Part shown: piece after piece, positions 23,063 to 29,940 of the stretch
Layout of the letters: the number at the start of each line of letters is the position of its first letter
Numbering within the stretch: position 1 is the stretch's first letter
Source of the DNA: Actinacidiphila yeochonensis CN732
Lineage (GTDB): Bacteria > Actinomycetota > Actinomycetes > Streptomycetales > Streptomycetaceae
Assembly: GCF_000745345.1 (NCBI RefSeq)
Contig: NZ_JQNR01000001.1
Location: 1-43,032, forward strand
Direction: 5' to 3'
Length of the DNA stretch: 43,032 bases
The notes under the pieces: model-generated
The model's database searches: none
The model's input: only the letters and a program-made list of their open reading frames with translations
Told to the model about the DNA's origin: nothing
Position numbers and translations under genes: made by a program

Positions 23063-23296
23063 TCAGGCGGCGGCGAGGTCGGCCTGGCGGCCGCGGGCGT
23101 CGGTGCCGACCGGCCGGTGCGGGGCGACGATCTGCCCGTCGGGCAGCAGCTCGCCGGTGTCCTCGAAGATCAGGACCGAGTTGCACAACAGGCTCCAGCC
23201 CTGCTCGGGATGGGCGGCGATGGTCTGCGCGGCCTCGCGGTCGGGGCTGTCAGCGGTCGGACACGTCGGGGTGTGCGTGCACAGGGAACTGGCCAT
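23063..23296 (-). CDS. DUF5999-like protein, 77 aa
   Basis: The sequence CTHTPTCPTADSPDREAA followed by HPEQGWSLLCNSVLIFEDTG and ELLPDGQIVAPHRP is the pattern I know from DUF5999 proteins of streptomycetes. Cysteines at 6, 12 and about 40 with H8 might bind metal. The family has no known function; it often occurs in plasmid and regulatory neighbourhoods. Confidence 0.8.
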   Translation of the reverse strand: MASSLCTHTPTCPTADSPDREAAQTIAAHPEQGWSLLCNSVLIFEDTGELLPDGQIVAPHRPVGTDARGRQADLAAA

Positions 23297-23423
23297 GGGT
23301 GAACTCCCTCGAGGCGGTGTTGAGGTTGCGGACCGAGCGGCTGGTGCGGCTGCGGTCCCTGCGTTCTCCACCGCGGCCGCGCCCCGTGGGGCCGGCCGCG
23401 ACTGGGCAGCACAGGGCGGCGGG

Positions 23424-23645
23424 TCAGTCGGTGTTGAAGTCGGCGTAGGTGCCGGGCGCGGCCTTCGGCACGTGCATCACGGTGTCGACCGCGGCGAACA
23501 GCGCGCCGCCGACGGCGGCCGCCGCGGCCAGGCCCGGGTGCCCGACCTCGGTGGCGATGCGGGCGGCGCCCTGCGCGGCGTACGTCGCCTTGAGCGTGGC
23601 GGTGTCGCCGTCGGTGACGGTCATGATCCGGTCGTACAAGCTCAT
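23424..23645 (-). CDS. Hypothetical small protein, 73 aa
   Basis: The ATG overlaps the stop of the upstream gene (ATGA). The protein is alanine-rich with a weakly hydrophobic stretch (GLAAAAAVGGALFAAVDTVM), possibly one membrane helix or a packing helix. Family not recognised. Confidence 0.65.
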   Translation of the reverse strand: MSLYDRIMTVTDGDTATLKATYAAQGAARIATEVGHPGLAAAAAVGGALFAAVDTVMHVPKAAPGTYADFNTD

Positions 23646-23863
23646 CGCCCGGCTCCTTCGGTGGCGAGGCGCGGCACCAGCAGGGGCGCCGGGAAGCTGG
23701 GGTGCAGGTCGGCGACGTGGTGGCCCGCGTCCCACGCCTGAATCGCCGCGGTCGCAGCGGCGGCGAGCAGGGCGTGCACGATCGGGTGGGACGGGCCGCA
23801 GACGGCGAGAGCCCGGACCGCGCGGTGCTGAGCGGCGCGGGCCCTGCCTATGAGGTCAGCCAC
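23642..23863 (-). CDS. Hypothetical small protein, 73 aa
   Basis: GTG start at 23863 lies inside the end of the 39-aa gene upstream, and the stop overlaps the next start by 4 bp, so three small genes are chained. The sequence is helical (IVHALLAAAATAAIQAWDAG) and His-rich in the middle (GHHVADLHPSF). Family not recognised. Confidence 0.62.
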   Translation of the reverse strand: MADLIGRARAAQHRAVRALAVCGPSHPIVHALLAAAATAAIQAWDAGHHVADLHPSFPAPLLVPRLATEGAGR

Positions 23864-23975
23864 GGGTGCGAGCGTTGTCCTCGCTCCGCTTGTTGGCGTC
23901 CTTGACGTCCTTGCCCATCTGCTCCCGCTGTTCGTCGGACAGCGCCGACACGGCGAGGGATGCGATCCTGTTCAC
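23856..23975 (-). CDS. Very small charged protein, 39 aa
   Basis: Translating from GTG at 23975 gives MNRIASLAVSALSDEQ followed by a charged tail with KDVKDANKRSEDNA. A strong GGAGG lies 4 nt before the start, and the stop overlaps the next gene by 8 bp, which together support translation despite the size. It is probably a short amphipathic helix plus tail. No family recognised. Confidence 0.6.
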   Translation of the reverse strand: MNRIASLAVSALSDEQREQMGKDVKDANKRSEDNARTRG

Positions 23976-24001
23976 GGGTCCTCCACTCAGGGCCTGTTCA
24001 C

Positions 24002-24035
24002 GCGCCGCCCGGGGCCTTCACCTCCCGGGCGGCGC
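24002..24035 (-). terminator. 12-bp-stem intergenic hairpin
   Basis: GCGCCGCCCGGG (24002-24013) pairs perfectly with 24024-24035 across a 10-nt loop, between two minus-strand genes. It belongs to the series of GC-rich hairpins that punctuate this module, and may be a partial terminator or mRNA stabiliser. Confidence 0.6.
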
Positions 24036-24130
24036 AGTTGGTCGGGGTGCTTCTGCAGCCCCCTGCCGTCGCCGCCCCCAGCGGTGCGGGGCGGCGGCGA
24101 CAGGCAGTCGCAGGGGACGTGCGGGCGGGG

Positions 24131-24397
24131 TCAGTCCTCCTGGAACTCGAAGACGTAGAAGACGCCGGCGCTGCCGTGCAGCGTCGCGATCGACATCGGC
24201 CGGCCCTCGCGGTTGGTCAGCCGCTCCCCGCGGGCGTCCTCGGTGTAGATGACCGGGGTGAACCCGGTGAACGTGTTCGCACCGAGCGTCTGGTGCGCGG
24301 ACTGCTCGGTGGTCGGGCGCGAGCTGCGCTGCTCCGGGAACGGGCTCAGGTAGTGGCTGGTGATGCTGGAGTACGTGGGCTTGACCAGGGACTTCAT
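24131..24397 (-). CDS. Hypothetical protein, 88 aa
   Basis: The ATG follows AGGAG with 5-nt spacing. The sequence begins MKSLVKPTYSSITSHYLSPF and ends MSIATLHGSAGVFYVFEFQE, with a beta-rich composition and no membrane helix. Family not recognised. Confidence 0.65.
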   Translation of the reverse strand: MKSLVKPTYSSITSHYLSPFPEQRSSRPTTEQSAHQTLGANTFTGFTPVIYTEDARGERLTNREGRPMSIATLHGSAGVFYVFEFQED

Positions 24398-24591
24398 GTG
24401 CTCTCCTGCCGGATCGGTGATGGGCTGGAGCGCGGTGCTTCCTCCGGGCTCCCCACCGCCCACCGGGCCGCTCGAGGCGGGACGGCGGGCGACTGGGCAG
24501 CGCGTGGCTGCGAAGTTGGGTTGGCGCGGTCTCTTCCACCGCGTCCTGTTCGGTTTTTGCGGGAGCCGAAGTACCCGCCGGTCGTGCGCAT
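24394..24591 (-). CDS. Possible small basic protein, 65 aa
   Basis: The ATG at 24591 has GAGGGG 3 nt upstream, and the stop overlaps the next start (ATGA). The N-terminus (MRTTGGYFGSRKNRTGRGG) is plausible, but the second half is low-complexity and runs through a GC-rich hairpin of the kind otherwise found between genes. It could be non-coding. Confidence 0.35.
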   Translation of the reverse strand: MRTTGGYFGSRKNRTGRGGRDRANPTSQPRAAQSPAVPPRAARWAVGSPEEAPRSSPSPIRQEST

Positions 24592-24938
24592 GGGCCCCTC
24601 GCCACGACACCGAGTCGGTGTGCCGTGGGTCGTCGTGGGCGGCCGTGAAGCCAGCCGTGCGGTTCCCAGTTCTTGTGTGCTCCGCGCGTGACCGCGGTTC
24701 GTCGGCGTCCGGGGTGTGACTCCCTTCTGCGTAGGTCCAGGGGTATCTGGTGTCCCTGCATGACCTCCCGGGATTCGGGCCCGGGGCCGGTATGTGGCGC
24801 CCGGGGAAACCGGGGCACGTATGTCAATCTGCGGGCGCTCCCCGGTCGGCCCTGGTGGGGGCTCTCCGGGCGCTGGGCAACCTGTGGGATCTGGCCGCTT
24901 CTACCGCCGCCACCCGGGGGTGGCGGCGAGGGGAGTGG
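24592..24938. other. Non-coding stretch inside the transfer module
   Basis: About 350 bp with no convincing coding frame. It holds a perfect 7+1+7 inverted repeat (24607-24621, ACACCGA-g-TCGGTGT) and ends with the terminator at 24906-24927. It may contain a secondary promoter for the genes below 24.6 kb. Confidence 0.4.
24906..24927 (-). terminator. Terminator downstream of the 52-aa membrane gene
   Basis: GCCGCCACCC (24906-24915) pairs perfectly with GGGTGGCGGC (24918-24927), 11 bp beyond the stop of the 52-aa gene. The spacer between the arms is only 2 nt, so the terminal base pairs probably open to form the loop. Confidence 0.65.
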
Positions 24939-25097
24939 TCAGGACCGGGTGAGCTGGCCGGGCGAGACGGCGGCGGCGAGGCAGAGCAGGAGCTGGCCGA
25001 CGCCGATGAACTGAGCGGTGAGGGTCAGCAGCGCCATCACGCCGGTGACCACGGCCACGACCAGGAAGGCGCCCCGGGTGCTCAGCTCGGGGATCAC
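24939..25097 (-). CDS. Small membrane protein, 52 aa
   Basis: Translating from GTG at 25097 gives a protein with two hydrophobic helices: GAFLVVAVVTGVMALLTLTA and QFIGVGQLLLCLAAAVS. The start overlaps the stop of the upstream gene (GTGA). Its place as second gene after the transfer promoter and its topology suggest an Spd-like or transfer-accessory role (inference). Confidence 0.6.
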   Translation of the reverse strand: MIPELSTRGAFLVVAVVTGVMALLTLTAQFIGVGQLLLCLAAAVSPGQLTRS

Positions 25098-25459
25098 GCC
25101 GCGACCGCCGTCTCGATCGCGGCCGGCGCGGACGGGCGGGCGGTGAGCAGCAGCGGGGCGAAGGGGATGAGCACGTCGACCAGGAGCTCCCGGACACGCT
25201 GCGCGATGGTCGGGTCGTCCGCGGCGATGTCGGCGGCGGCGAGCAGTCGGTCGTGGCGGGCCTGGATCGCGTCGGCGGCCGCGAGGTCGTCCAGGCCCGT
25301 GAGCTTCTCGTGCTCCAGCAGGCCGGCCTCGTACATCTCCAGCGGCGTTCCGAAGACGACGTCCAGGTCGACGGAGAAGTCCGGCACCGGGACGTCGATC
25401 GCGTCCAGCAGCACCAGCGTCTCGGCGTCCAGTTCAGCGGCGTGGAAGGTGCGGTTCAT
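25094..25459 (-). CDS. First gene of the transfer module, hypothetical, 121 aa
   Basis: The ATG at 25459 follows AGAGGAG. The protein is acidic and helical (MNRTFHAAELDAETLVLLDA, LLEHEKLTGLDDLAAADAIQ, RVRELLVDVLIPFAPLLLTA). It is transcribed from the promoter facing the GntR gene. Family not recognised; being first behind a regulated promoter it may be a transfer or regulatory accessory. Confidence 0.7.
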   Translation of the reverse strand: MNRTFHAAELDAETLVLLDAIDVPVPDFSVDLDVVFGTPLEMYEAGLLEHEKLTGLDDLAAADAIQARHDRLLAAADIAADDPTIAQRVRELLVDVLIPFAPLLLTARPSAPAAIETAVAA

Positions 25460-25536
25460 GAGGTGGATCTCCTCTCGGAGGGACGCGCCTGCGCGGTCCC
25501 CGGGGCGGGGTGCCGACTGCTTGCCTTATCGACATG

Positions 25537-25570
25537 GCTAACTTAGCTGATACAGTCGGGGCCGTGTCAA
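25537..25570 (-). promoter_or_regulatory. Transfer-module promoter with palindromic operator
   Basis: On the minus strand a perfect -35 box TTGACA (25565-25570) is followed after 19 bp by TAAGTT (25540-25545), a good TAnnnT -10. The 11-bp palindrome GCTAA-c-TTAGC (25537-25547) covers the -10, where a bound repressor would block transcription. A related AGCTAGCT palindrome lies at 25596-25603 near the start of the divergent GntR gene, the obvious candidate repressor. Confidence 0.7.
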
Positions 25571-25625
25571 GCCGGTTGGTTGGTGAAGTTATGGAAGCTA
25601 GCTAGGTTGAAGGAGTCGCTCTACG

Positions 25626-25970
25626 ATGTCGGCCATGAGAGACGAGGCTGTTCAGCCGTACCAGCGGATCGCGCTGGACATGCGCGACAAGATCGCAGCA
25701 GGAGAGCTCCAGCCGGGCGAGAAGCTCCCCAGCACGCGGGAGCTGGCTGAGAAGTACGCCGTGGCAGCCGGCACCGTTCAACGGGCTCTGTCGGAGTTGC
25801 GAGCGACGGGCGCCATCTACTCCCACCAGGGCCGCGGTTCCTACGTGGCCGGCGCGGCAGCCGAGGCGACCGAGGATCCAACGACCCGTGCGCTGCGGGT
25901 CCTTGAAGACAAGGTCGCGAAGCTGACCGAACGACTGGACAAGATCGAGAAGACCCACGATGGTGCGTGA
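25626..25970 (+). CDS. GntR-family repressor (KorSA/TraR-like)
   Basis: A 114-aa protein with the GntR winged helix at about 10-75: YQRIALDMRDKIAAGELQPG, KLPSTRELAEKYAVAAGTVQ, IYSHQGRGSYVAG. It ends in a short coiled coil (LEDKVAKLTERLDKIEKTHD) and has no effector domain. Short GntR proteins of this type repress transfer genes on Streptomyces plasmids such as pSAM2 and pSN22. Start ATG at 25626 follows GAAGGAG; ATG at 25635 is an alternative. It diverges from the transfer module and shares its control region. Confidence 0.88.
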   Translation: MSAMRDEAVQPYQRIALDMRDKIAAGELQPGEKLPSTRELAEKYAVAAGTVQRALSELRATGAIYSHQGRGSYVAGAAAEATEDPTTRALRVLEDKVAKLTERLDKIEKTHDGA

Positions 25971-26069
25971 CTCTCGCGCCTGGTTGATCGTCATGACCCG
26001 TGCTCCCTCCGTCCCGTCGGCGTTACGAAAGTTGTAGATGCCGTGACAGAGCGAGTTCTAGGGTCACCG

Positions 26070-26090
26070 TGTATCCGCAGGGCGGATACA
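26070..26090. promoter_or_regulatory. 21-bp palindromic operator before the helix-turn-helix regulator
   Basis: TGTATCCGC-agg-GCGGATACA is a perfect inverted repeat. It lies just after TAGGGT (26059-26064), a possible -10, and about 30 bp before the regulator's start. The same half-site recurs inside the gene at 26394-26421, so autoregulation is likely. Confidence 0.75.
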
Positions 26091-26118
26091 TCGATCGGAG
26101 ACAAGAAGGGGGCTCGAA

Positions 26119-27555
26119 GTGGACCAACACCCCATCCCAACGAACCCCGATGACGCTCCCCGTCAACGCCTCGCGGAAGCCATCCGGCGGTACCGCAAGG
26201 GAACCGGCGCCTCGCTGCGCACCGTGGCGGCGCAGGCGTTCATCTCGCACTCCACGCTGCAGAGATGGGAGAACGGGACGCGGGAGATCAAGGCTCGCTC
26301 CGAGCTCGAAGCGGTGGACACCGTCCTTGGTGCGCACGGCGCGCTGCTCGCCCTCTGGGATCAGATCTACGGCGTCCCTACCGTCCGGCGGCGTGTATCC
26401 GATTCGGGGATACATGTATCCGAAGCCTCGATCAACCTGGCATCTGCCTTGCCAGAGCAGGCAACGTCGGACACTGAGGGGATCTTCGTCCCCGCTCGTC
26501 TACGTGATGGATCGGTGGTTTTTGTGGCACTCGATCGACGCGCGCTTCTGCGCGGCGGGGTGGGGATCGGTGCGGCCGCTGCAGTTGGTGCCGGAGCACC
26601 GTCCGCTGCGGCGTCGGCCGGTACTCCGGACCTTGCCCAGCGGGCACGACGTGCGGCATCTGCCTATGGGGAGACGCCCGTCGAAACCCTGCGCCGTACG
26701 CGCCGCCTGCTTATCGACAACGACAACATGTTGGGTCCCAGTCGGGCACTCGCCTCGACTCTGGAGGGCATCGAGGCCATCAAGGATCTGCGCCGGGACG
26801 CCTCGGGGGCGGACCGCCAGGACCTGATGGAGCTGCAGACGCAGTTCGCGGAGTTCGCCAGCTGGCTCTACCAGGACCTCGGCAACTGGTCGGCCGCGAC
26901 GTTCTGGCTGGACCGGGCGTTCCAGTGGAGCCACACCGTCGGCGACGCCGACCTCACCACGTACGTCATGGCGCGCAAGGCGCAGCTGGCCGGCGAGACG
27001 CACGACCTGGTCGACGTGGTCGACCTGGCGGAGGCTGCCCAGCGTATGGCCCGGCCTCGCAGTCGCCTCGCAGCCGTGGCTCAGACCTACGGTGCCTACG
27101 GCCACGCGCTCCGGGGGGAGTCGTCGGCGAGCGAGCGCGACATCGACACTGTCCGCTCCAACCTCGATCGCATCGCCGGAGACCCCAGTCCGTGGGGTAT
27201 CTGGCTGAACGGCCAGTACGTCGAAGTCCACCGCGCACAGAGCCTGGAGGCGCTCGGCAAGCACGACCAGGCCGCCGCCGCGTTCATGTCGGCCATTCAA
27301 GGGCTTCCGAGCGACTACCACCGCGACCGCGGCGTCTACCTCGCCCGTGCGGCCGTGGCGCACGCCGGGGCCGGCGTCCCGGAGCAGGCGGCAGAAGTGG
27401 GCCTCCGAGCCCTGGCCGTCGCGGAGGGCACCGGGTCAGGCAGGATCGTCCAGGAGCTGGCTCGCCTGGACGCGGCCTTGGTGCCGTGGCAGCGGCTCTC
27501 CGAGGTTGGAGAGTTCCGCTCCTCTTTCGACGCCCTCCTGGCTCACGAGTCCTGA
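26119..27555 (+). CDS. XRE-type helix-turn-helix regulator with helical repeat domain, 478 aa
   Basis: An N-terminal XRE helix-turn-helix (RLAEAIRRYRKGTGASLRTV to LQRWENGTRE, about 18-57) is followed by a linker. A hydrophobic DRRALLRGGVGIGAAAAVGA stretch (139-158) looks like a relic twin-arginine signal, which is common in this actinobacterial class. The remaining 300 residues are TPR-like helices (DLGNWSAATFWLDRAFQWSH, LAAVAQTYGAYGHALRGESS). GTG at 26119 follows AAGGGGG. It is followed 13 bp later by the RibD-like pair, so it probably controls them and itself through the GTATCC sites. Confidence 0.85.
   Translation: MDQHPIPTNPDDAPRQRLAEAIRRYRKGTGASLRTVAAQAFISHSTLQRWENGTREIKARSELEAVDTVLGAHGALLALWDQIYGVPTVRRRVSDSGIHVSEASINLASALPEQATSDTEGIFVPARLRDGSVVFVALDRRALLRGGVGIGAAAAVGAGAPSAAASAGTPDLAQRARRAASAYGETPVETLRRTRRLLIDNDNMLGPSRALASTLEGIEAIKDLRRDASGADRQDLMELQTQFAEFASWLYQDLGNWSAATFWLDRAFQWSHTVGDADLTTYVMARKAQLAGETHDLVDVVDLAEAAQRMARPRSRLAAVAQTYGAYGHALRGESSASERDIDTVRSNLDRIAGDPSPWGIWLNGQYVEVHRAQSLEALGKHDQAAAAFMSAIQGLPSDYHRDRGVYLARAAVAHAGAGVPEQAAEVGLRALAVAEGTGSGRIVQELARLDAALVPWQRLSEVGEFRSSFDALLAHES
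26394..26421. promoter_or_regulatory. Intragenic GTATCC operator cluster
   Basis: Inside the regulator gene TGTATCC (26394-26400), GGATACA (26408-26414) and TGTATCC (26415-26421) repeat the half-sites of the upstream operator. The last two are abutting and form a 14-bp palindrome. They encode VSDSGIHVSE in the linker, which is poorly constrained. Confidence 0.65.
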
Positions 27556-27568
27556 AGAACGGATCACG

Positions 27569-28252
27569 ATGACGACGCCCCGCCCGTACGTCCTACTGTC
27601 CGCCGCCATGAGCGTGGACGGCTACCTGGACGACACCAGCGCCGATCGGCTGCTGCTGAGCAACGCCGACGACTTCGACCGCGTCGACCAGGTCCGCGCC
27701 GAATCCGACGCGATCCTCATCGGCGCCACCACGATGCGCAAGGACAACCCGCGCCTCCTGGTCAACAGCGCCGACCGCCGCTCCAAGCGCGTCGCAGACG
27801 GGAAGCCGGAGTACCCGCTCAAGGTCACTGTCACCGCCTCCGGTGACCTCGACCCCAGCCTCAAGTTCTGGCACCACGGCGGCGAGAAGTTGGTGTTCAC
27901 CACCGACAGCGCGCTAGACGCGGTGCAGACGAACCTGGCCGGCCTCGCCGACGTGGTGAGTACCGGTCCCGCCCTGGACTGGCACGCCATCCTCGACGAA
28001 CTCGGACGCCGTGGCGTCGGCCAGCTCATGGTGGAGGGCGGGGCGACGGTGCACACCCAGCTCATGGCCGCTGACCTCGCGGACGAAGTCCACCTGGCCG
28101 TCGCCCCGCTTCTGGTCGGCGACCCGGCGGCGCCGAAGTTCCTCGGTGCCGCCACCTATCCCGGCGGCAGCACCGCCCGGATGAAACTGCTCGAAGCACG
28201 CGCCGTCGGCGACGTCGTGCTGCTCCGCTACGCCCCGAAGGACCGCACCTGA
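27569..28252 (+). CDS. RibD C-terminal-type reductase (dihydrofolate reductase fold)
   Basis: A 227-aa protein with PYVLLSAAMSVDGYLDD at the start, ILIGATTMRKDNPRLLV (NADPH-site region) and the hallmark GVGQLMVEGGATVHTQLMAA. A C-terminal DEVHLAVAPLLVGD follows. This fold reduces 5-amino-6-ribosylaminouracil phosphate in riboflavin synthesis; relatives act in other pyrimidine or pterin pathways. The ATG at 27569 is the first codon fitting the family start, though the preceding ribosome site is weak. Its stop overlaps the next ATG (TGATG), so it is coupled to the deaminase. Confidence 0.85.
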   Translation: MTTPRPYVLLSAAMSVDGYLDDTSADRLLLSNADDFDRVDQVRAESDAILIGATTMRKDNPRLLVNSADRRSKRVADGKPEYPLKVTVTASGDLDPSLKFWHHGGEKLVFTTDSALDAVQTNLAGLADVVSTGPALDWHAILDELGRRGVGQLMVEGGATVHTQLMAADLADEVHLAVAPLLVGDPAAPKFLGAATYPGGSTARMKLLEARAVGDVVLLRYAPKDRT

Positions 28253-28719
28253 TGACCGAGACCACCCACGCGCAGGATGTCCGCTGGATGCAGCGCGCCA
28301 TCGACCTGTCGACGCAGTGCCCGCCAGCTGAGGGCGCGTACTCCGTCGGGGCGGTGATCGTCGGCGCGGACGGCAGAGAGCTGGCGTTCGGGTACAGCCG
28401 CGAGGGCGACGACGCGCACGTCCACGCTGAGGAATCGGCCCTTGCCAAGCTCCCGGCCGGAGACCCCCGGCTCGCAGGAGCGACGATCTACAGCACCCTG
28501 GAGCCCTGTTCCCAGCGCAAGTCCCGTCCCCACCCCTGCACGGAACTCATCCTGGCCGCGGGCATCCCGAAGGTCGTCATCGCCTGGCGTGAGCCGGCTC
28601 TCTTCGTGGCCGACTGCGTCGGCGTTGAGCTCCTGGTCGACGCCGGCGTCTCCGTGGTGGAGCTGCCTGAACTCGCCGAAGCAGCTCGGGCCGTCAACGC
28701 GCACCTCGACCTGAGCTGA
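28252..28719 (+). CDS. RibD N-terminal-type zinc deaminase
   Basis: A 155-aa cytidine-deaminase-fold protein. The zinc ligands and proton shuttle are H58-A-E60 in HVHAEESAL, and C86 and C96 in EPCSQRKSRPHPC (PCx9C). With the adjacent reductase it makes the two halves of a RibD as separate proteins, in reductase-deaminase order. Such a pair would convert a diaminopyrimidine ribotide in riboflavin synthesis or an antimetabolite relative. The true substrate is unknown, and no other riboflavin gene lies in the window. A hairpin with a T-run follows. Confidence 0.85.
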   Translation: MTETTHAQDVRWMQRAIDLSTQCPPAEGAYSVGAVIVGADGRELAFGYSREGDDAHVHAEESALAKLPAGDPRLAGATIYSTLEPCSQRKSRPHPCTELILAAGIPKVVIAWREPALFVADCVGVELLVDAGVSVVELPELAEAARAVNAHLDLS

Positions 28720-28795
28720 TCCAGATCACGGCCGGGGCGGTCCGTGATGTGAGAGTCTCGATCCCCGAAAAATTTCGGATCGCCCCTGGTCAGAG

Positions 28796-28811
28796 CCCCG
28801 ATGCGTCGGGG
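28796..28811 (+). terminator. Terminator after the RibD-like pair
   Basis: CCCCGA-tgcg-TCGGGG (28796-28811) is followed directly by TTT, a compact intrinsic terminator. A second small palindrome CCGAAA-aa-TTTCGG lies at 28765-28778. Confidence 0.7.
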
Positions 28812-28953
28812 TTTGCAAAGTAAATGCTTTGTAGGCAGGGCGGCTTGGTTGCTCTACAGTCCGGGCCTGCCGGTGGATACCCACCTCGAGGGGTGTAGGC
28901 GGGGCGGTGTCCGCCAACGTACGGTCGCGGTCTCGGAGATCGGAAAGGAGGTG

Positions 28954-29448
28954 ATGGGCATGCTCGGCAACGTCGTCCCGCCCTGCGGGACCTGTCGGAA
29001 AGTCAGCGCGCGCCCGGCGGGACAGGGGCGACCCGTTCGGCGTGTTTGGCCCATCGGGCTGAATGCGGCACCGAGGATGGTGCGCATGACCACGCCCGTG
29101 GTGACGACACGTCACGCCCCCGTGCACTCGCTGTGGCGGCGGAACGGTACAGTGACGACCGACGTTGATCAAGACGTGAGTGTGGCCCCGTCGATCGCCC
29201 TTGAGCAAGGCGAGAGGGGCCACGGGCCTATGGACCTTGTGAGAGGGGTCCGGTCGGCCGGCCGCACACCCTTGCAAGGAAGGGATGGCGACGTGATCAG
29301 GGTACCCGCCCATTCGCGTTCCAAGACCGAACCCCGCCGTGGGGTCAGCAGCCATGGGTTGCTGGCTCTTCGCTGGGTTGTTCGTGCTGCCCAAACGCAC
29401 GTCATCCCGGTCCGCACCTCAACAAGCGAGGGGGCCGGGACGACGTAG
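28954..29448 (+). CDS. Possible protein of 164 aa with a near-perfect ribosome site
   Basis: AAAGGAGGTGAT (28944-28955) is almost a full complement of the 16S rRNA tail, and ATGs follow at 28954 and 28960. The predicted protein begins MGMLGNVVPPCGTCRKV and later reads MTTPVVTTRHAPVHSLWRR. Codon third positions are less GC-biased than in neighbours and no family is recognised. It may be a genuine atypical gene, a shorter leader peptide, or non-coding. Confidence 0.35.
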   Translation: MGMLGNVVPPCGTCRKVSARPAGQGRPVRRVWPIGLNAAPRMVRMTTPVVTTRHAPVHSLWRRNGTVTTDVDQDVSVAPSIALEQGERGHGPMDLVRGVRSAGRTPLQGRDGDVIRVPAHSRSKTEPRRGVSSHGLLALRWVVRAAQTHVIPVRTSTSEGAGTT

Positions 29449-29462
29449 GTCAGTGGCGGCTT

Positions 29463-29599
29463 AGCCGCCGGGGTTCTGGTCCGCAAGACGATCCCCATCG
29501 TCTTGGGCTGAGCGCCCCACATGTCACCGGAGAGCTTGGCGGCTCTCCCATGGTTCGCCGGTTGGCGCCGGTCGAACAGTTCGATCTCTGGCCGAGATC
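29463..29599 (+). ncRNA. Cluster of hairpins in the leader of the 608-aa gene
   Basis: Successive hairpins are CAAGACGAT-cccc-ATCGTCTTG (29484-29505), GGAGAGC-N6-GCTCTCC (29529-29548) and GATCTC-tggcc-GAGATC (29583-29599). A GGCGGC-TTA-GCCGCC stem precedes them near 29455-29470. Together they suggest a structured RNA or a structured origin. I do not recognise a known RNA family. Confidence 0.4.
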
Positions 29600-29648
29600 A
29601 CGAAGACCCGAGGGGCTTCGTCATGCCCTCATCCGTACGGAAGGAGCG

Positions 29649-29699
29649 ATGCCATTTTGCACGGGCACCGGTGGGTGCGCCAGTTCTGGCGTGCCCTAG
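29649..29699 (+). CDS. Possible 16-aa leader peptide
   Basis: GGAAGGAG ends 2 nt before ATG at 29649, and a TAG stop at 29697 gives the peptide MPFCTGTGGCASSGVP. A second short frame, MPSSVRKERCHFARAPVG and on, starts at 29623 behind GAGGGG and overlaps it. They lie after the hairpins and 240 bp upstream of the 608-aa gene, so translation-coupled attenuation is possible. Confidence 0.3.
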   Translation: MPFCTGTGGCASSGVP

Positions 29700-29872
29700 A
29701 ACCTAGGTTTCAGCCATCCGTGCGGGGTCCGCACGGAACGGACGTGGTGGACGTCACACCGCTCGCCCTCGGAGCAGGGTCGGCGGCTGTCACACCCTTC
29801 GCAAAGTCCGCACCTGTAGAAAGCGTGACCACCTTTCTGTCGCTCGCCTCCCGGGGCGGCGCTCTCCGTACT

Positions 29873-29881
29873 TTGTCCACA
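29873..29881 (+). promoter_or_regulatory. DnaA-box match
   Basis: TTGTCCACA is an exact match to the Streptomyces DnaA-box consensus, 59 bp before the 608-aa helix-turn-helix gene. One box alone is weak evidence, but the position before a possible initiator gene supports an origin. Confidence 0.45.
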
Positions 29882-29940
29882 GGCGACCTGGTGCAGGTTC
29901 GCCCGGTGACGTGTGTTCCGATGCTGGCCCGGGTGGGCCG

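Noticed and set aside
25602..25994. 130-codon ORF on the minus strand
   Set aside because: Antisense to the GntR gene, which is clearly the coding frame.
28801..28953. In-frame upstream extension of the 28954 ORF
   Set aside because: The ideal ribosome site at 28944-28951 lies inside the extension, and the first codons overlap the terminator at 28796-28811.
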